This document shows positions 23,037-31,445 of a stretch of 43,017 bases of DNA, piece after piece. The stretch comes from Chloroflexota bacterium. Lineage in GTDB: Bacteria > Chloroflexota > Anaerolineae > 4572-78 > J111. The stretch covers positions 1 through 43,017 of the forward strand of contig BOKF01000067.1 in assembly GCA_016860845.1 (NCBI GenBank). Reading direction: 5' to 3'. The notes under the pieces are model-generated. The model was given only the letters and a program-made list of their open reading frames with translations, searched no databases and had not been told where the DNA came from. Every line of letters begins with the position of its first letter. The first letter of the stretch is position 1. A program made the translations under genes and the position numbers.

Positions 23037-23594
23037 ATGTCAAGGGTAAGAGTAGTTTTAGATGAGTTTACTTGTGAGGATACTGAGGATTATTTCGTCC
23101 AAGACGAGTTCTACGTGGCTGGCGCTGTGTCCGATGGAAGCACGAGTGTAGGGGTCCTTACGAAGCCTATCCCAGTTCGTAATGGACAAACTAAGCAGTT
23201 TGGCGTCGGGGGCGGTACCGTATTTGACGCGGATGTGGCAGATGGACGGATTCTCAAGGTGGCGTTGGTTGCCTTTGATGAGGATGCTAACAAGGATTGG
23301 GCACAGCATGGGCAATTAGTTACGAAGATTGGACAAGCGGTTTCTGCCGGACTTGCCGCGATTCCTAACCCATACACAGCAGAGGCAGCAAAAATTTTGC
23401 CATTTGCGATTGCAGCGGTCGGAGGAACTATGCAACTGGACAGAGATGATGAGCTTGGCCAGCACCTCCGTGAGTTCAATATTGGACAGATATCGAATGG
23501 TACTCACGGCCAGGAATGGTCTTTCCAGGATAGGATAATCCGTTTTTGGTCGGATTGGAAGTACAAAGTTCGATATCGGATTATTAAAGGATAG
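23037..23594 (+). CDS. Unknown protein, possibly C2-like beta-sandwich (185 aa)
   Basis: I do not recognise the family. It is a soluble protein without a signal peptide. The opening VRVVLDEFTCEDTEDYFVQD and the later VALVAFDEDANKDW are beta-strands ending in Asp/Glu-rich loops, an arrangement that recalls Ca2+-binding C2-like sandwiches. A Gly/Ala-rich hydrophobic stretch lies at about 95-135 (SAGLAAIPNPY, ILPFAIAAVGG), long enough to insert in a membrane or pack as helices. The C-terminus returns to strands (KYKVRYRIIKG). The start follows a strong AGGAGG. It heads a three-gene operon divergent from the giant sensor gene, so it may be part of that sensor's output. The C2 idea is weak. Confidence 0.65.
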   Translation: MSRVRVVLDEFTCEDTEDYFVQDEFYVAGAVSDGSTSVGVLTKPIPVRNGQTKQFGVGGGTVFDADVADGRILKVALVAFDEDANKDWAQHGQLVTKIGQAVSAGLAAIPNPYTAEAAKILPFAIAAVGGTMQLDRDDELGQHLREFNIGQISNGTHGQEWSFQDRIIRFWSDWKYKVRYRIIKG

Positions 23595-23604
23595 TGGTGT
23601 CATT

Positions 23605-23629
23605 GGTGGCCCCATTAAGCGGGGCCACC
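23605..23629 (+). terminator. GC-rich hairpin after the first gene of the three-gene operon
   Basis: GGTGGCCCC (23605-23613) pairs perfectly with GGGGCCACC (23621-23629) around a 7-nt loop. No clear T run follows, so it is more likely an mRNA-stabilising or partial-termination hairpin, lowering expression of the two downstream genes. Confidence 0.5.
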
Positions 23630-23713
23630 GATACTTAGCCTTCTTTGATGAGAATTAAAGATAAACTTGTCAAAAATCATTGTTTGATTTTGTGAAATAA
23701 AGGGAAAACGCAG

Positions 23714-24346
23714 ATGCAGCCAAGTATGGAATTACGCTGGTTTTTACAGGGAACCATTCCCGTGGAAATCGAGAAATGGTTCAATAATGGGCCAATTGCT
23801 CCAAATGATGAAGGAGAGCGGTATGATAGTTATCTGGTTTTACCAGATCATACCGACCTGAGCGTCAAGCTGCGGAATCAGCAGAAGTTTGAAATCAAAA
23901 AACGGATAGCTGATTGTGGCATTAAGGTCCTGGACACCGATGGGGGACGTGCCGAGGGGCGAGTTGAACAATGGGTCAAATGGAGTTTCTCACTCGAGGC
24001 AAATAGCCAAGGCCAACCAGATACTTCTGAGTTGAACGGCTTCTGGGTGGGTGTCCGTAAATTACGGCGACAAATAAAATACAAAATGGCCGAAGATGGA
24101 AGTGTGGAAGCCATTGATGCCAGCATCAGGGTTGACCAAGGATGCTACCTGGAACTTACCCGGATTTGGGTCCGAAACAAACCGTGGTGGAGCCTTGGTT
24201 TTGAGGCTTTTGGGGAAATGGATACTGTGGAGCACAACCTTCAACTCACCCTGAACCATGTATTAGCCGAACGAGATTTCCCGCCAATGGAAGCTGCCCC
24301 TTCATTCGCCTACCCGGAATGGCTTCAAAGAGTCATGAGAGACTGA
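23714..24346 (+). CDS. Unknown protein, possibly CYTH-like (210 aa)
   Basis: This soluble 210-residue protein is rich in beta-strands: MELRWFLQGTIP, RYDSYLVLP with LSVKLRNQQKFEIKKR, VEQWVKWSF, and CYLELTRIWV followed by WWSLGFEAFGEM. Alternating charged residues along the strands resemble triphosphate-tunnel (CYTH) proteins, which bind a polyphosphate-bearing ligand in a barrel. The hallmark ExExK is not clearly present, so this is only a suggestion. It is the middle gene of the operon between the C2-like candidate and the membrane protein, 119 bp after the first and 27 bp before the third. A purine-rich AAAGGGAAAA lies just upstream of the start. No signal or TM segment is seen. Confidence 0.65.
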   Translation: MQPSMELRWFLQGTIPVEIEKWFNNGPIAPNDEGERYDSYLVLPDHTDLSVKLRNQQKFEIKKRIADCGIKVLDTDGGRAEGRVEQWVKWSFSLEANSQGQPDTSELNGFWVGVRKLRRQIKYKMAEDGSVEAIDASIRVDQGCYLELTRIWVRNKPWWSLGFEAFGEMDTVEHNLQLTLNHVLAERDFPPMEAAPSFAYPEWLQRVMRD

Positions 24347-24373
24347 TTGTACAAGGAAAGGAGAACACAAAAG

Positions 24374-24739
24374 ATGCCAAGTGGTGATAAACTGGTAAGT
24401 GTCTTATTAGTCTTTCTGACACTCTCAATTGTATTTGAGAGCGCCTTTACGACAATTTTTCACTGGAGTTGGTTCGTAAAGCGTGTTGGCGGCAAAGGCT
24501 GGCGAACACCGGTTAAGGTATTGCTGGCAGGGCTGGTTTTTTGGGGATATAACCTGGATGTCATTAGAGATTTGTTACGGGCGATGGGGTATTCGGCCAC
24601 ATTATCGTTAGGCGGGCAAATTCTTACCGCTTTACTGATTTCAGGCGGAAGCGAGGGGGTGTACCGGGTATTTCAAAAACTGGGCTTGAGAGTCCCTGAA
24701 GAAACCCGAGTAAAGGAAATTAACACTGCCCGGATTTAG
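24374..24739 (+). CDS. Small membrane protein with three hydrophobic segments (121 aa)
   Basis: This 121-residue integral membrane protein has hydrophobic segments at about residues 7-30 (VSVLLVFLTLSIVF), 45-62 (VLLAGLVFWGYNLDVI) and 78-98 (GGQILTALLISGGSEGVY). The size and the GG-SEG turn near the C-terminus recall small holin-like or pore-type membrane proteins, but I cannot name the family. I prefer the ATG at 24374, which has AAAGGAG at a good distance; a TTG at 24347 would add nine residues with no ribosome-binding site. It is the last gene before a strong terminator. With its two soluble neighbours it may form a membrane-directed effector module controlled with the giant sensor, which is speculation. 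Confidence 0.7.
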   Translation: MPSGDKLVSVLLVFLTLSIVFESAFTTIFHWSWFVKRVGGKGWRTPVKVLLAGLVFWGYNLDVIRDLLRAMGYSATLSLGGQILTALLISGGSEGVYRVFQKLGLRVPEETRVKEINTARI

Positions 24740-24824
24740 CCGTTGTTTTGTTTACGCACGGCACCCTCTCCTGCAATACCCGTCTACTCCTAAACTTGGC
24801 CGATTTCAAGTGTAGTTAAGAATA

Positions 24825-24865
24825 GACCTCCGAAGCGTTTGCCAGCATACCTCGGAGGTCTTTTT
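24825..24865 (+). terminator. Rho-independent terminator of the three-gene operon
   Basis: GACCTCCGA (24825-24833) pairs perfectly with TCGGAGGTC (24852-24860), followed at once by TTTTT (24861-24865). It ends the rightward operon and lies 5 bp before the convergent M1 peptidase gene, whose transcript it may also stop. Confidence 0.85.
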
Positions 24866-24870
24866 CAGTG

Positions 24871-26445
24871 TCACCTCAACCACTCCTCGGCCAGCGGACT
24901 CAAATTTTGCCCGGACACCCGCTGTGCCGTGACCAGAAAAGTCTGCGGGGTGACGATTTTATAGCGGTTTTCGAGGTAGTAAGTTTGCAGCGCCTGCCGG
25001 TACATCGCCTCGCCTAACTGGTCGTGCAGCGCATTGAAAAAAAGAGCAGCTTTGGCGTAAACCAGTAACTCGTAGCTGGCCGGATCGAAAGCGGCGGCCG
25101 GGCGGTCCACGCTGCCGTCCAGGCTGCCGGCGGCGCTGTCAAAGGGAATGAGCCAGCGGCCGGTCATGAGCCGCTCGGCCTCACCCTCACCCAAGATGCC
25201 ACGGTAATACTCAAAGGCGCTGTATTCGGCTAGACCTTCGTCCAGCCAGGGGTGTTGGTACGGATTGTTGCCCAGCGCAGCATACCACCATTGGTGGGCC
25301 ACTTCGTGAGCGACCAGAAACACCTGCTGCGGGCGAGTCGCCGGATTGCTGTTTTGGTATAAATCTTCGCCGATTAAAACCAGCCCGGTGTATTCCATCC
25401 CCCGGAAATTGAGCGGCGCTTCGACCACGTCAAGCTCGGTATAAGGGTAGAGACCGTAAATGTCGCTGTAGAAACGCAGTGAGGCGGCCGCGTGGGCTAA
25501 AACAGTCTTGGCTGCGGCTTCGTGGCCGGGTAAGTAATAGGAAGTGACCATCGCTCCGGCGGCGCTCTCGCTGACCGCCTGAAACGGCCCGGCGATGACG
25601 GTCATATCCCGCAGGGGGCCGCCGACAATTTGCCAGGTGCGACTGCCATCGGGGTTGTCAATAACATTCAAAGTGACGCCGCTGGCAGCGACGACCAGAC
25701 CGCGGGGAAGGGTCAGGTCAAGTTGGTACAGGGCGACTTCGTTAAAAAGAACGTCTCCATGGGACGGTGGGTTATCCAGGACCCACTCCCCGTCCTGCCG
25801 GACTGCCAGGGTCGGGTAAAAGCCGGACAGGCTAAGAATTGGGCCATCCCAACCAAAGAGAGTATAATTGCCTGCATCTAAACCCGGCTGGCTGCTCAAT
25901 TCGGTGACAAAAGCTAAATCTACGGTGACAAATCCAGAGGGTGAGATAACTGCCGGCAAGGTCAAACGGATGGCTGTCTCGTCGGCAATGGAAGTAATAT
26001 TAACAGGCGTGCTGCTGACCAAGGCCGTCGTAACCCGGCTGGCCCCGCCGTAATTTTGCAGGTTGGGGTAGAGGCGAAAAACCAGCTCTGAGGCGGAAGC
26101 AGGCACACTCACCTGGGCGACGCCCTGCAAAGCCTGATCGGCTTCATCCAGCCTGGCGGTGATGTGATAACTCGGTAATGGACCGGCGGCCTCAATGTCC
26201 CGCTGCGCCCAGGGCTGCAGCGCGGCCCGGTAATGAAAATAAGGATCAGGGGTGGGGGTCGGGGTAATAAGGCCGGTTTCGACCAGGAAAGTTTCGGGAT
26301 CGAAGGCGCAGGCGGTCAAGAGGATAGAGGATAGAAGATAGACGCAAAGCGTAGAGGATAGAGGATAGAAGATAGAGGATAGAAGATGGGAAACGGAAGA
26401 CGAAAGACGGCGAGGGGCGGATTGACTGGTTAGACGGTTGCGCAT
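24871..26445 (-). CDS. M1-family metallopeptidase lipoprotein (second paralogue)
   Basis: This 524-residue protein is a paralogue of the one at 11708-13384 and probably an exported lipid-anchored zinc peptidase. After an N-terminal Arg/Ser-rich segment, a hydrophobic run ends in the lipobox LLTAC. A short TPTPTPDP linker leads to the M1 beta-domain (residues about 70-240). The catalytic HEVAH sits in LVAHEVAHQWWYAALGN, and the third zinc ligand Glu follows 18 residues later in LDEGLAEY. RGMEYTGLVLIG stands where GAMEN-type loops lie. The signal peptide core is written by a heptamer repeat. A TATAAT lies 6 nt before the ATG, so the mRNA is predicted to be leaderless. Whether both paralogues are active peptidases is not shown. 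Confidence 0.85.
   Translation of the reverse strand: MRNRLTSQSAPRRLSSSVSHLLSSIFYPLSSTLCVYLLSSILLTACAFDPETFLVETGLITPTPTPDPYFHYRAALQPWAQRDIEAAGPLPSYHITARLDEADQALQGVAQVSVPASASELVFRLYPNLQNYGGASRVTTALVSSTPVNITSIADETAIRLTLPAVISPSGFVTVDLAFVTELSSQPGLDAGNYTLFGWDGPILSLSGFYPTLAVRQDGEWVLDNPPSHGDVLFNEVALYQLDLTLPRGLVVAASGVTLNVIDNPDGSRTWQIVGGPLRDMTVIAGPFQAVSESAAGAMVTSYYLPGHEAAAKTVLAHAAASLRFYSDIYGLYPYTELDVVEAPLNFRGMEYTGLVLIGEDLYQNSNPATRPQQVFLVAHEVAHQWWYAALGNNPYQHPWLDEGLAEYSAFEYYRGILGEGEAERLMTGRWLIPFDSAAGSLDGSVDRPAAAFDPASYELLVYAKAALFFNALHDQLGEAMYRQALQTYYLENRYKIVTPQTFLVTAQRVSGQNLSPLAEEWLR
26318..26390. repeat. GGATAGA-type heptamer array inside a signal peptide
   Basis: Repeated GGATAGA and AGATAGA words run through this stretch with a short GACGCAAAGCGT palindrome in the middle. 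On the coding (minus) strand it reads as a hydrophobic LSSIFYP-type pattern with a 7-residue period, forming the signal peptide core of the M1 lipoprotein. Confidence 0.8.
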
Positions 26446-26451
26446 ACGCCG

Positions 26452-26460
26452 ATTATACCA
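26452..26460 (-). promoter_or_regulatory. Extended -10 promoter giving a leaderless M1 transcript
   Basis: TGGTATAAT on the minus strand is separated from the ATG at 26445 by only six bases. Transcription would start at or next to the start codon. No ribosome-binding site exists, in line with leaderless initiation. Confidence 0.55.
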
Positions 26461-26506
26461 TAGAGATCAGCAACCTCATTATATGCGCTTGCACAAATTT
26501 ACCCTT

Positions 26507-26535
26507 TTGACAAGTTAAGGTCCTTGTGATAAACT
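26507..26535 (+). promoter_or_regulatory. Promoter of the nuo operon
   Basis: A perfect TTGACA (26507-26512), a 17-bp spacer and TAAACT (26530-26535), the last preceded by TGA as an extended -10. Transcription would begin near 26542, leaving a leader of about 55 nt before nuoA. Confidence 0.6.
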
Positions 26536-26596
26536 TAACGAATGCCACGCTGTAAAAAAGCATAGCCTCAACGATGCTGCAAGAAAGAGACTCACT

Positions 26597-26953
26597 ATGC
26601 CGTCAGATTATCTGCCCGTATTGATATTCATCTTGGTTTGTACCTTTATTGCTTCTGTTTCCCTGATTGTCCCCCATTTTTTAGGACCACGCCGGCCCAA
26701 TAAAGCTAAATCAGAAGTGATCGAATCAGGGAAACTGAGTTATGGCGATGCCCGCCGCCGGGTACCGATTCAATATTATATGATTGCCATGCTTTTCATC
26801 CTGTTTGATATCGAGGTGTTGTTTTTCTATCCGTGGGCGGTGTTATTTTGGGATTTGAAGTGGTATGGCCTGGCTCAGATCGGGATATTTGCCTTGCTTT
26901 TGGTTGAAAGTTACATCTATGTGTGGAAGAAAGGAGCGCTGGAATGGGAGTAG
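26597..26953 (+). CDS. nuoA: NADH-quinone oxidoreductase subunit A
   Basis: This 118-residue membrane subunit of respiratory complex I has three TM helices (about 7-29, 61-82, 88-108). It helps close the junction between the membrane arm and the quinone-binding module. The conserved loop between helices 1 and 2 ([25 protein letters not shown]) carries the acidic and aromatic residues of the family, although the usual Cys of the YECG-type loop is replaced by Ser (IESG). It opens the operon behind a good promoter, and its end overlaps nuoB by 10 bp, which couples their translation. The site before the ATG, AAGAAAGAG, is a weak Shine-Dalgarno. Confidence 0.95.
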   Translation: MPSDYLPVLIFILVCTFIASVSLIVPHFLGPRRPNKAKSEVIESGKLSYGDARRRVPIQYYMIAMLFILFDIEVLFFYPWAVLFWDLKWYGLAQIGIFALLLVESYIYVWKKGALEWE

Positions 26954-27474
26954 CTGTTGGAGTTCCAACTCCTCAAGAACTTGGCGCGGCTGAAGCCGAA
27001 GGTAAAACCGGCAGCATGGGTATTGCTCTGGCCCGGTTGGAAGATGCGGTAAATTGGGGCCGCTCAAACTCGGTTTGGCCGCTGTTGTTTGGTTTGGCCT
27101 GCTGTGCGATTGAGCAAATTGCTGCCGGCATGCCGCGTTTTGATATTGCTCGTTTTGGCTCCGAAGTGTTTCGGGCCTCACCCCGGCAGGCGGATTTATT
27201 GATTGTTTCCGGCCGGGTCTCGAACAAAATGGCCCCGGTCATCAAACGCATTTACGATCAAATGTCGTACCCCAAGTGGGTCATTGCTATGGGTGACTGC
27301 GCCTCGTGTGGCGGACCGTTCAATAATTACGCCATTATTCAAGGGGTGGATAAAATTCTACCGGTTGACGTGTATGTGCCCGGCTGCCCCCCTCGCCCGG
27401 AGGCTCTGCTTTTTGCCTTGACTCAGTTGCAAAAGAAAATCAGGGCCGAGGAAAAATTGGGCATTAGAGAATAA
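26944..27474 (+). CDS. nuoB: NADH-quinone oxidoreductase subunit B
   Basis: This 176-residue subunit of the complex I quinone module binds the terminal [4Fe-4S] cluster N2, which hands electrons to quinone. The four ligands are the tandem Cys in LACCAIEQ, the Cys in the GDCASCGG region, and the Cys in [12 protein letters not shown] chose the ATG at 26944, overlapping the nuoA stop, because GAAAGGAG lies upstream and the protein then begins [13 protein letters not shown]; an earlier GTG or TTG is unnecessary. It is followed by a palindromic GGAACTC repeat before nuoCD. Confidence 0.95.
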   Translation: MGVAVGVPTPQELGAAEAEGKTGSMGIALARLEDAVNWGRSNSVWPLLFGLACCAIEQIAAGMPRFDIARFGSEVFRASPRQADLLIVSGRVSNKMAPVIKRIYDQMSYPKWVIAMGDCASCGGPFNNYAIIQGVDKILPVDVYVPGCPPRPEALLFALTQLQKKIRAEEKLGIRE

Positions 27475-27484
27475 GAAGGTTGGG

Positions 27485-27540
27485 AACTAAGGGGAACTCA
27501 TAGGAACTCTTTGAGTTCCCTGAGTTCCTACGAGTTCCGT
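27485..27540. repeat. GGAACTC-type palindromic array between nuoB and nuoCD
   Basis: GGAACTCATAGGAACTC (27493-27509) pairs with GAGTTCCTACGAGTTCC (27522-27538), 16 of 17 positions Watson-Crick and one wobble. Extra words lie on both sides. The right arm runs in the same reading frame as nuoCD, so a start at the upstream TTG would encode repeat residues. Confidence 0.8.
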
Positions 27541-27561
27541 TCTTTAGATGGATTTTATGAG

Positions 27562-29349
27562 ATGACCGATACGACTGTTGAAAAATTAGAAGCAGTTTTT
27601 CCGTCTGGGGTAAAGGAGCACGCGGAGTTTCGGGATGTGACGACCCTTGAGATTGATGCCGCTCAATGGCATGATGTAGCCCTTTTCTTGCGAGACGATA
27701 AAGAGCTGCAATATAACCTCCTGGTTGACGTTTACGGGACCGACCGGCTCAAACTAAGACAGACCCCTCGCTTTGCCGCCAATTACGAGCTGTACTCGAT
27801 TCCCAGAAACAAGTTTCTGCGGGTCATTGTGGCTGCGCCCGATCGCCCGGGAGAGGGCAGCGCCTACGGTATCAGCGGCAATGGTAACCAGAGCGACTTA
27901 CCGGTTCTGCCCAGCGTGACCGATGTTTGGCCGGGCGCTAACTGGCTGGAGCGCGAAACTTACGATCTTATGGGGATTGAATTCAGCGACCATCCCTGGC
28001 TGCACCGCATTTTGATGCCCGATAACTGGGTGGGCCATCCCCTGCGCAAGGATTACCCGCTGGGCGGCGAGCCGGTCTACTTTGAGCATGACCGCAAAAA
28101 TCCCCGTTTTGCTCACCTGGGCAAACAGATCATGGTCGGCCCGTCATATCTGACCGAGCTGCCGGAAGACATGGACACCGAAGAGCACATGGTCCTCAAC
28201 CTGGGGCCGCACCATCCGGCGACCCACGGCGTGCTGCGCCTGGCGGTCGAATTGGACGGTGAAATTGTGCTCAAGGTTAGCCCGGAATTGGGCTATCTCC
28301 ATTCCGGCTTTGAGAAAACCGGCGAGAACAAGCGGTACGAAAAATATATTCCCTACTGTGACCGCATGGATTACGCCGCGCCGATGAACAACAACCTGGC
28401 CTATGTGCTGGCGGTTGAAAAGTTGCTGGGCGTGGAGATACCGGAGCACGCCCAGTATGTTCGGGTCATCTGCTCTGAATTGCAGCGGATTGCCAGCCAC
28501 TTGATCTGGCTGGGCACCCATGCCATGGATGTGAGCGGCACCGGCCATGCCCTGGTGATGTACTGCTTCCAGATGCGCGAGCGTATTTTGGATATTTTTG
28601 AAATGGTCTGCGGCGCGCGCATGACCACCAGCTACTTCAGCGTTGGCGGGCTGCGCTGGCCCCTGCCCGGCGCTTTTAAAGATGCGGTCAAAGCTTTCCT
28701 GGCCGAGTTTAAAGAATATCTGGAAGATTACGAAGCCATGCTGACCAACAACCCCATCTGGTTAAGCCGGACCAGGGGCATCGGCTATCTATCGGCTAAG
28801 GAGGCGATTGGCCTGAGTGTGACCGGGCCAATGCTGCGGGCCGCCGGAGTGCCGCTGGATTTGCGCAAAGCCCAGCCTTACTCCTGCTACGATCACTTCG
28901 ATTTTGACGTGCCGACTTCGACCGGCGCCGACTGCTACGCCCGTTACGAAGTGCGGATCAACGAACTGCGCCAAAGCACCCGCATCGTCGAGCAGGCCCT
29001 CAACAAGATTCAGCCCGGTCCCTTCCGCACGGAAGACCGCAAAGTGGCGCTACCGCCGCGGGAAGAGATTTCCAGCAGCATGGAGTCGCTCATTCACCAC
29101 TTTAAATTGGTTACGGAAGGCTACCGCCCGCCCGAAGGGCAGGTCTACTATGTGGCCGAGAATCCCAAGGGCTGGCTGGGTTTTGGCCTCATCAGCGATG
29201 GCACCGCCATACCCCACCGGCTGCGCGTGCGCGGGCCATCATTTGTCAACCTGCAAGCTACCCATACTATGGCCAAGGGTGGTTTTGTGTCAGATTTAAT
29301 CGCTATCATTGGCTCTATTGACATCGTTTTGGGCGAGGTGGACAGGTAG
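27562..29349 (+). CDS. nuoCD: Fused NADH-quinone oxidoreductase subunits C and D
   Basis: This 595-residue protein fuses the two quinone-module subunits. The NuoC part (residues about 1-190) includes [35 protein letters not shown] and the DYPLGGEP tail. The NuoD part starts near 205 with [20 protein letters not shown], the quinone-channel His/Thr region, and continues through [24 protein letters not shown] and the end [12 protein letters not shown]. Fusion of C and D is best known from gamma-proteobacteria; many bacteria keep them separate. I set the start at ATG 27562; a longer frame from 27511 would use repeat-encoded residues. Its Shine-Dalgarno is weak, and the GGAACTC hairpin ends 23 bp upstream. 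Confidence 0.92.
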   Translation: MTDTTVEKLEAVFPSGVKEHAEFRDVTTLEIDAAQWHDVALFLRDDKELQYNLLVDVYGTDRLKLRQTPRFAANYELYSIPRNKFLRVIVAAPDRPGEGSAYGISGNGNQSDLPVLPSVTDVWPGANWLERETYDLMGIEFSDHPWLHRILMPDNWVGHPLRKDYPLGGEPVYFEHDRKNPRFAHLGKQIMVGPSYLTELPEDMDTEEHMVLNLGPHHPATHGVLRLAVELDGEIVLKVSPELGYLHSGFEKTGENKRYEKYIPYCDRMDYAAPMNNNLAYVLAVEKLLGVEIPEHAQYVRVICSELQRIASHLIWLGTHAMDVSGTGHALVMYCFQMRERILDIFEMVCGARMTTSYFSVGGLRWPLPGAFKDAVKAFLAEFKEYLEDYEAMLTNNPIWLSRTRGIGYLSAKEAIGLSVTGPMLRAAGVPLDLRKAQPYSCYDHFDFDVPTSTGADCYARYEVRINELRQSTRIVEQALNKIQPGPFRTEDRKVALPPREEISSSMESLIHHFKLVTEGYRPPEGQVYYVAENPKGWLGFGLISDGTAIPHRLRVRGPSFVNLQATHTMAKGGFVSDLIAIIGSIDIVLGEVDR

Positions 29350-29425
29350 AGCAAGGTCGCAAGGTCGCAGGGTAGCAAGTTACAGGTTACAAGTTTCACG
29401 CATCACGCATCACGCATCACGCCCT
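29350..29425. repeat. AAGGTCGC and CATCACG tandem words between nuoCD and nuoE
   Basis: AAGGTCGC-type words (29351-29372) are followed by AAGTTACAGGTTACAAG and then a run of the 7-bp word CATCACG, three full copies plus a part (29397-29423). Unlike the other nuo spacers, no large hairpin arm is evident, so this may be a decayed or half element. Confidence 0.7.
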
Positions 29426-29459
29426 TGTCTCTCAGTAGAAAAATTGTGAGGACTCCTTT

Positions 29460-29954
29460 ATGTGGTCTGAAAAAGAACAACAGGAACTCGGCGAAATTTT
29501 GAAGAAATATCCGCCCGAGCGGAAGCTGTCGGCGGTGCTGCCGGCGCTGTACCTGGCCCAGCGGGCGAAAAACTGGCTGGACGACGACGATATCGCCGCT
29601 GTCGCGGAGGCGCTGGATATACCGGTCACGCACGTTCATTCGATCATTGGTTTTTATACCCTTTTCCGCAAAGAGCCGACCGGCAAATATATGGTTCAGG
29701 TATGCACCGACCTGCCCTGCGCCCTGCGCGGCGCGGAAGATTTCTACAAACGGCTGTGCCAACGCATGGGCCTGGGGCCGCATGGCGGCACGACTGAGGA
29801 CGGCTTGTTTACGGTCGAGTCGGTTGTCTGCATTGCCGCCTGTGATAAAGCGCCCTGCCTGCAAATTAACCTGGAATACTATGAGAACTTAACGGACGAG
29901 CAGATTGACGAAGTGATTGACCGGCTGCGAGCGGCGGAAAAGGTCGCTCGGTAA
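29460..29954 (+). CDS. nuoE: NADH-quinone oxidoreductase subunit E
   Basis: This 164-residue thioredoxin-fold subunit of the NADH-oxidising module carries the off-pathway [2Fe-2S] cluster N1a. The four ligands are the Cys pair in VCTDLPCALRG and the Cys pair in VVCIAACDKAPC. The N-terminal helical part (AVLPALYLAQRAKNWL, IGFYTLFRKEP) is typical. GTGAGGA precedes the start at a suitable distance, just after the CATCACG spacer. It lies 11 bp before nuoF; the two proteins form the peripheral flavin subcomplex together. Confidence 0.95.
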   Translation: MWSEKEQQELGEILKKYPPERKLSAVLPALYLAQRAKNWLDDDDIAAVAEALDIPVTHVHSIIGFYTLFRKEPTGKYMVQVCTDLPCALRGAEDFYKRLCQRMGLGPHGGTTEDGLFTVESVVCIAACDKAPCLQINLEYYENLTDEQIDEVIDRLRAAEKVAR

Positions 29955-29965
29955 GAGGAGCATTT

Positions 29966-31285
29966 ATGAGGAATAATCTCCTGGAAAAACATGTTTTACT
30001 GCGCCATCGTGACGTGGAAAACATTCGTGATATTGAGGTCTATACGGCCAATGGCGGCTATGATGGCTTGAAAAAGGCCCTGCAAGAGATGACTCCCGAA
30101 GCGGTGATGAATGAAGTCAAGGCGTCGGGGCTGCGGGGACGCGGCGGGGCGGGTTTCCCCGCCGGGGTCAAGTGGAGCTTCATCCCCAAGAATATCTTCC
30201 CCAAATACATTGTGGTCAATGCCGACGAGAGCGAACCCGGCACGTTCAAAGACCGGGAGATTATAACCTGCAACCCGCACCAGTTTATCGAAGGGGTGAT
30301 TCTGTGCGCTTATGCCGTTGGGGCGGAGACAGCTTACATCTATGGCCGGGGCGAGTTTATGCCTGTCTTCAACGGTCCTGATGGGCTGCAAAAAGCGGTG
30401 GACGACGCCTATGCCAAGGGTTTCCTGGGCAAAAATATTCTGGGCAGCGACTTCTCCTTAAACATCTACCTGCACCTGGGCGCCGGAGCGTATATCTGCG
30501 GCGAGGAAACGGCGCTGCTCAACAGCCTGGAAGGGCTGATGGGCCAGCCGCGCAGCCGGCCGCCTTTCCCGGCGGTCGAGGGGCTGTATGCCAAGCCCAC
30601 CGTCATCAACAATGTGGAAACCCTGGCCAACGTGCCGCCGATCATTGCCAACGGGGCCGATTGGTACCGCCAGTTTGGCACCGAAAAAAGTCCCGGCACC
30701 AAAATCTTTTCCTTGAGCGGGCGGGTCAACCGGCCCGGTAATTACGAACTGCCGCTGGGTACGCCCATCCGCTACCTGATCGAGGAGTGCGGCGGCGGCA
30801 TCATTGACGGCAAGGCGGTCAAAGGGATATTACCGGCCGGCGCTTCGTCGGCCATTATCGGGCCGGACAAGCTCGATACGACGATGGATTACGAAGCGAT
30901 GGCCGCTGCCGGGACCATGTTAGGCTCGGCTTCGTTCATCATTTTAGACGAGACGGTGGACGCGGTCTGGGCGGCTGAGAAAAACGTCAAATTCTTTAAG
31001 CACGAAAGCTGCGGCAAATGCAGTCCTTGCCGGGAAGGAACTTATTGGTTGGTCCATGTCTATGAAAAGCTGCGCCAGGGACGGGGCAGCAAAAAAGATG
31101 TCGAACTGCTCAGCAGCATCATTGACCAAATGGAAGGCAACTGCTTCTGCCTGTTGGGCGAGTTTGTCATCCCCGGCGTGCGGACCAGCCTGAAATTGTT
31201 TGGCCCGGAGTACGAAGCTTTGGCGGTGAACGAGGCAAGTGAAAACGGCCAGCCGCAAAAGAATTTGGTGCATCTGTATTTGTAG
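29966..31285 (+). CDS. nuoF: NADH-quinone oxidoreductase subunit F
   Basis: This 439-residue flavoprotein of complex I oxidises NADH with FMN and passes electrons to cluster N3. The FMN/NADH sites are RGRGGAGFPAGVKW (about residues 55-68) and NADESEPGTFKDRE, and AYIYGRGEF follows. The [4Fe-4S] ligands are in ESCGKCSPCREGT with a fourth Cys near NCFCLLGE. All catalytic motifs are intact. The start follows AGAGGAG. The stop codon TAG lies in TTGTAGGACAAAC, the left arm of a REP-like repeat that fills the gap before nuoG. Confidence 0.95.
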   Translation: MRNNLLEKHVLLRHRDVENIRDIEVYTANGGYDGLKKALQEMTPEAVMNEVKASGLRGRGGAGFPAGVKWSFIPKNIFPKYIVVNADESEPGTFKDREIITCNPHQFIEGVILCAYAVGAETAYIYGRGEFMPVFNGPDGLQKAVDDAYAKGFLGKNILGSDFSLNIYLHLGAGAYICGEETALLNSLEGLMGQPRSRPPFPAVEGLYAKPTVINNVETLANVPPIIANGADWYRQFGTEKSPGTKIFSLSGRVNRPGNYELPLGTPIRYLIEECGGGIIDGKAVKGILPAGASSAIIGPDKLDTTMDYEAMAAAGTMLGSASFIILDETVDAVWAAEKNVKFFKHESCGKCSPCREGTYWLVHVYEKLRQGRGSKKDVELLSSIIDQMEGNCFCLLGEFVIPGVRTSLKLFGPEYEALAVNEASENGQPQKNLVHLYL

Positions 31286-31427
31286 GACAAACTTATGGTT
31301 TTTGGTGACCAAATTCAGTAATACGATTTGGAAGACTGGAGGATTGGAAGATGGATGTCTCTTGATCCAGCCCTCCAACCTTCCAGTGTAATTGCAGTTT
31401 TGCAAATCAAATCTTTTCGTTTGTCCT
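31284..31427. repeat. REP-like outer arms with nested TTGGAAG hairpin between nuoF and nuoG
   Basis: AGGACAAAC (31284-31292) and GTTTGTCCT (31419-31427) are perfect 9-bp arms. Inside them, an array of TGGAAGA/TGGAGGA words (about 31327-31356) faces its reverse complement (about 31365-31387). It looks like one repeat inserted in another. The outer word resembles the RAYT-linked GTAGGACAAG. Confidence 0.75.
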
Positions 31428-31445
31428 GTGGTTAAATGGGGAAAA

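Noticed and set aside
29397..29423. CATCACG tandem copies as a CRISPR-like array
   Set aside because: The unit is 7 bp with no spacers and no cas genes; it is a short tandem repeat.
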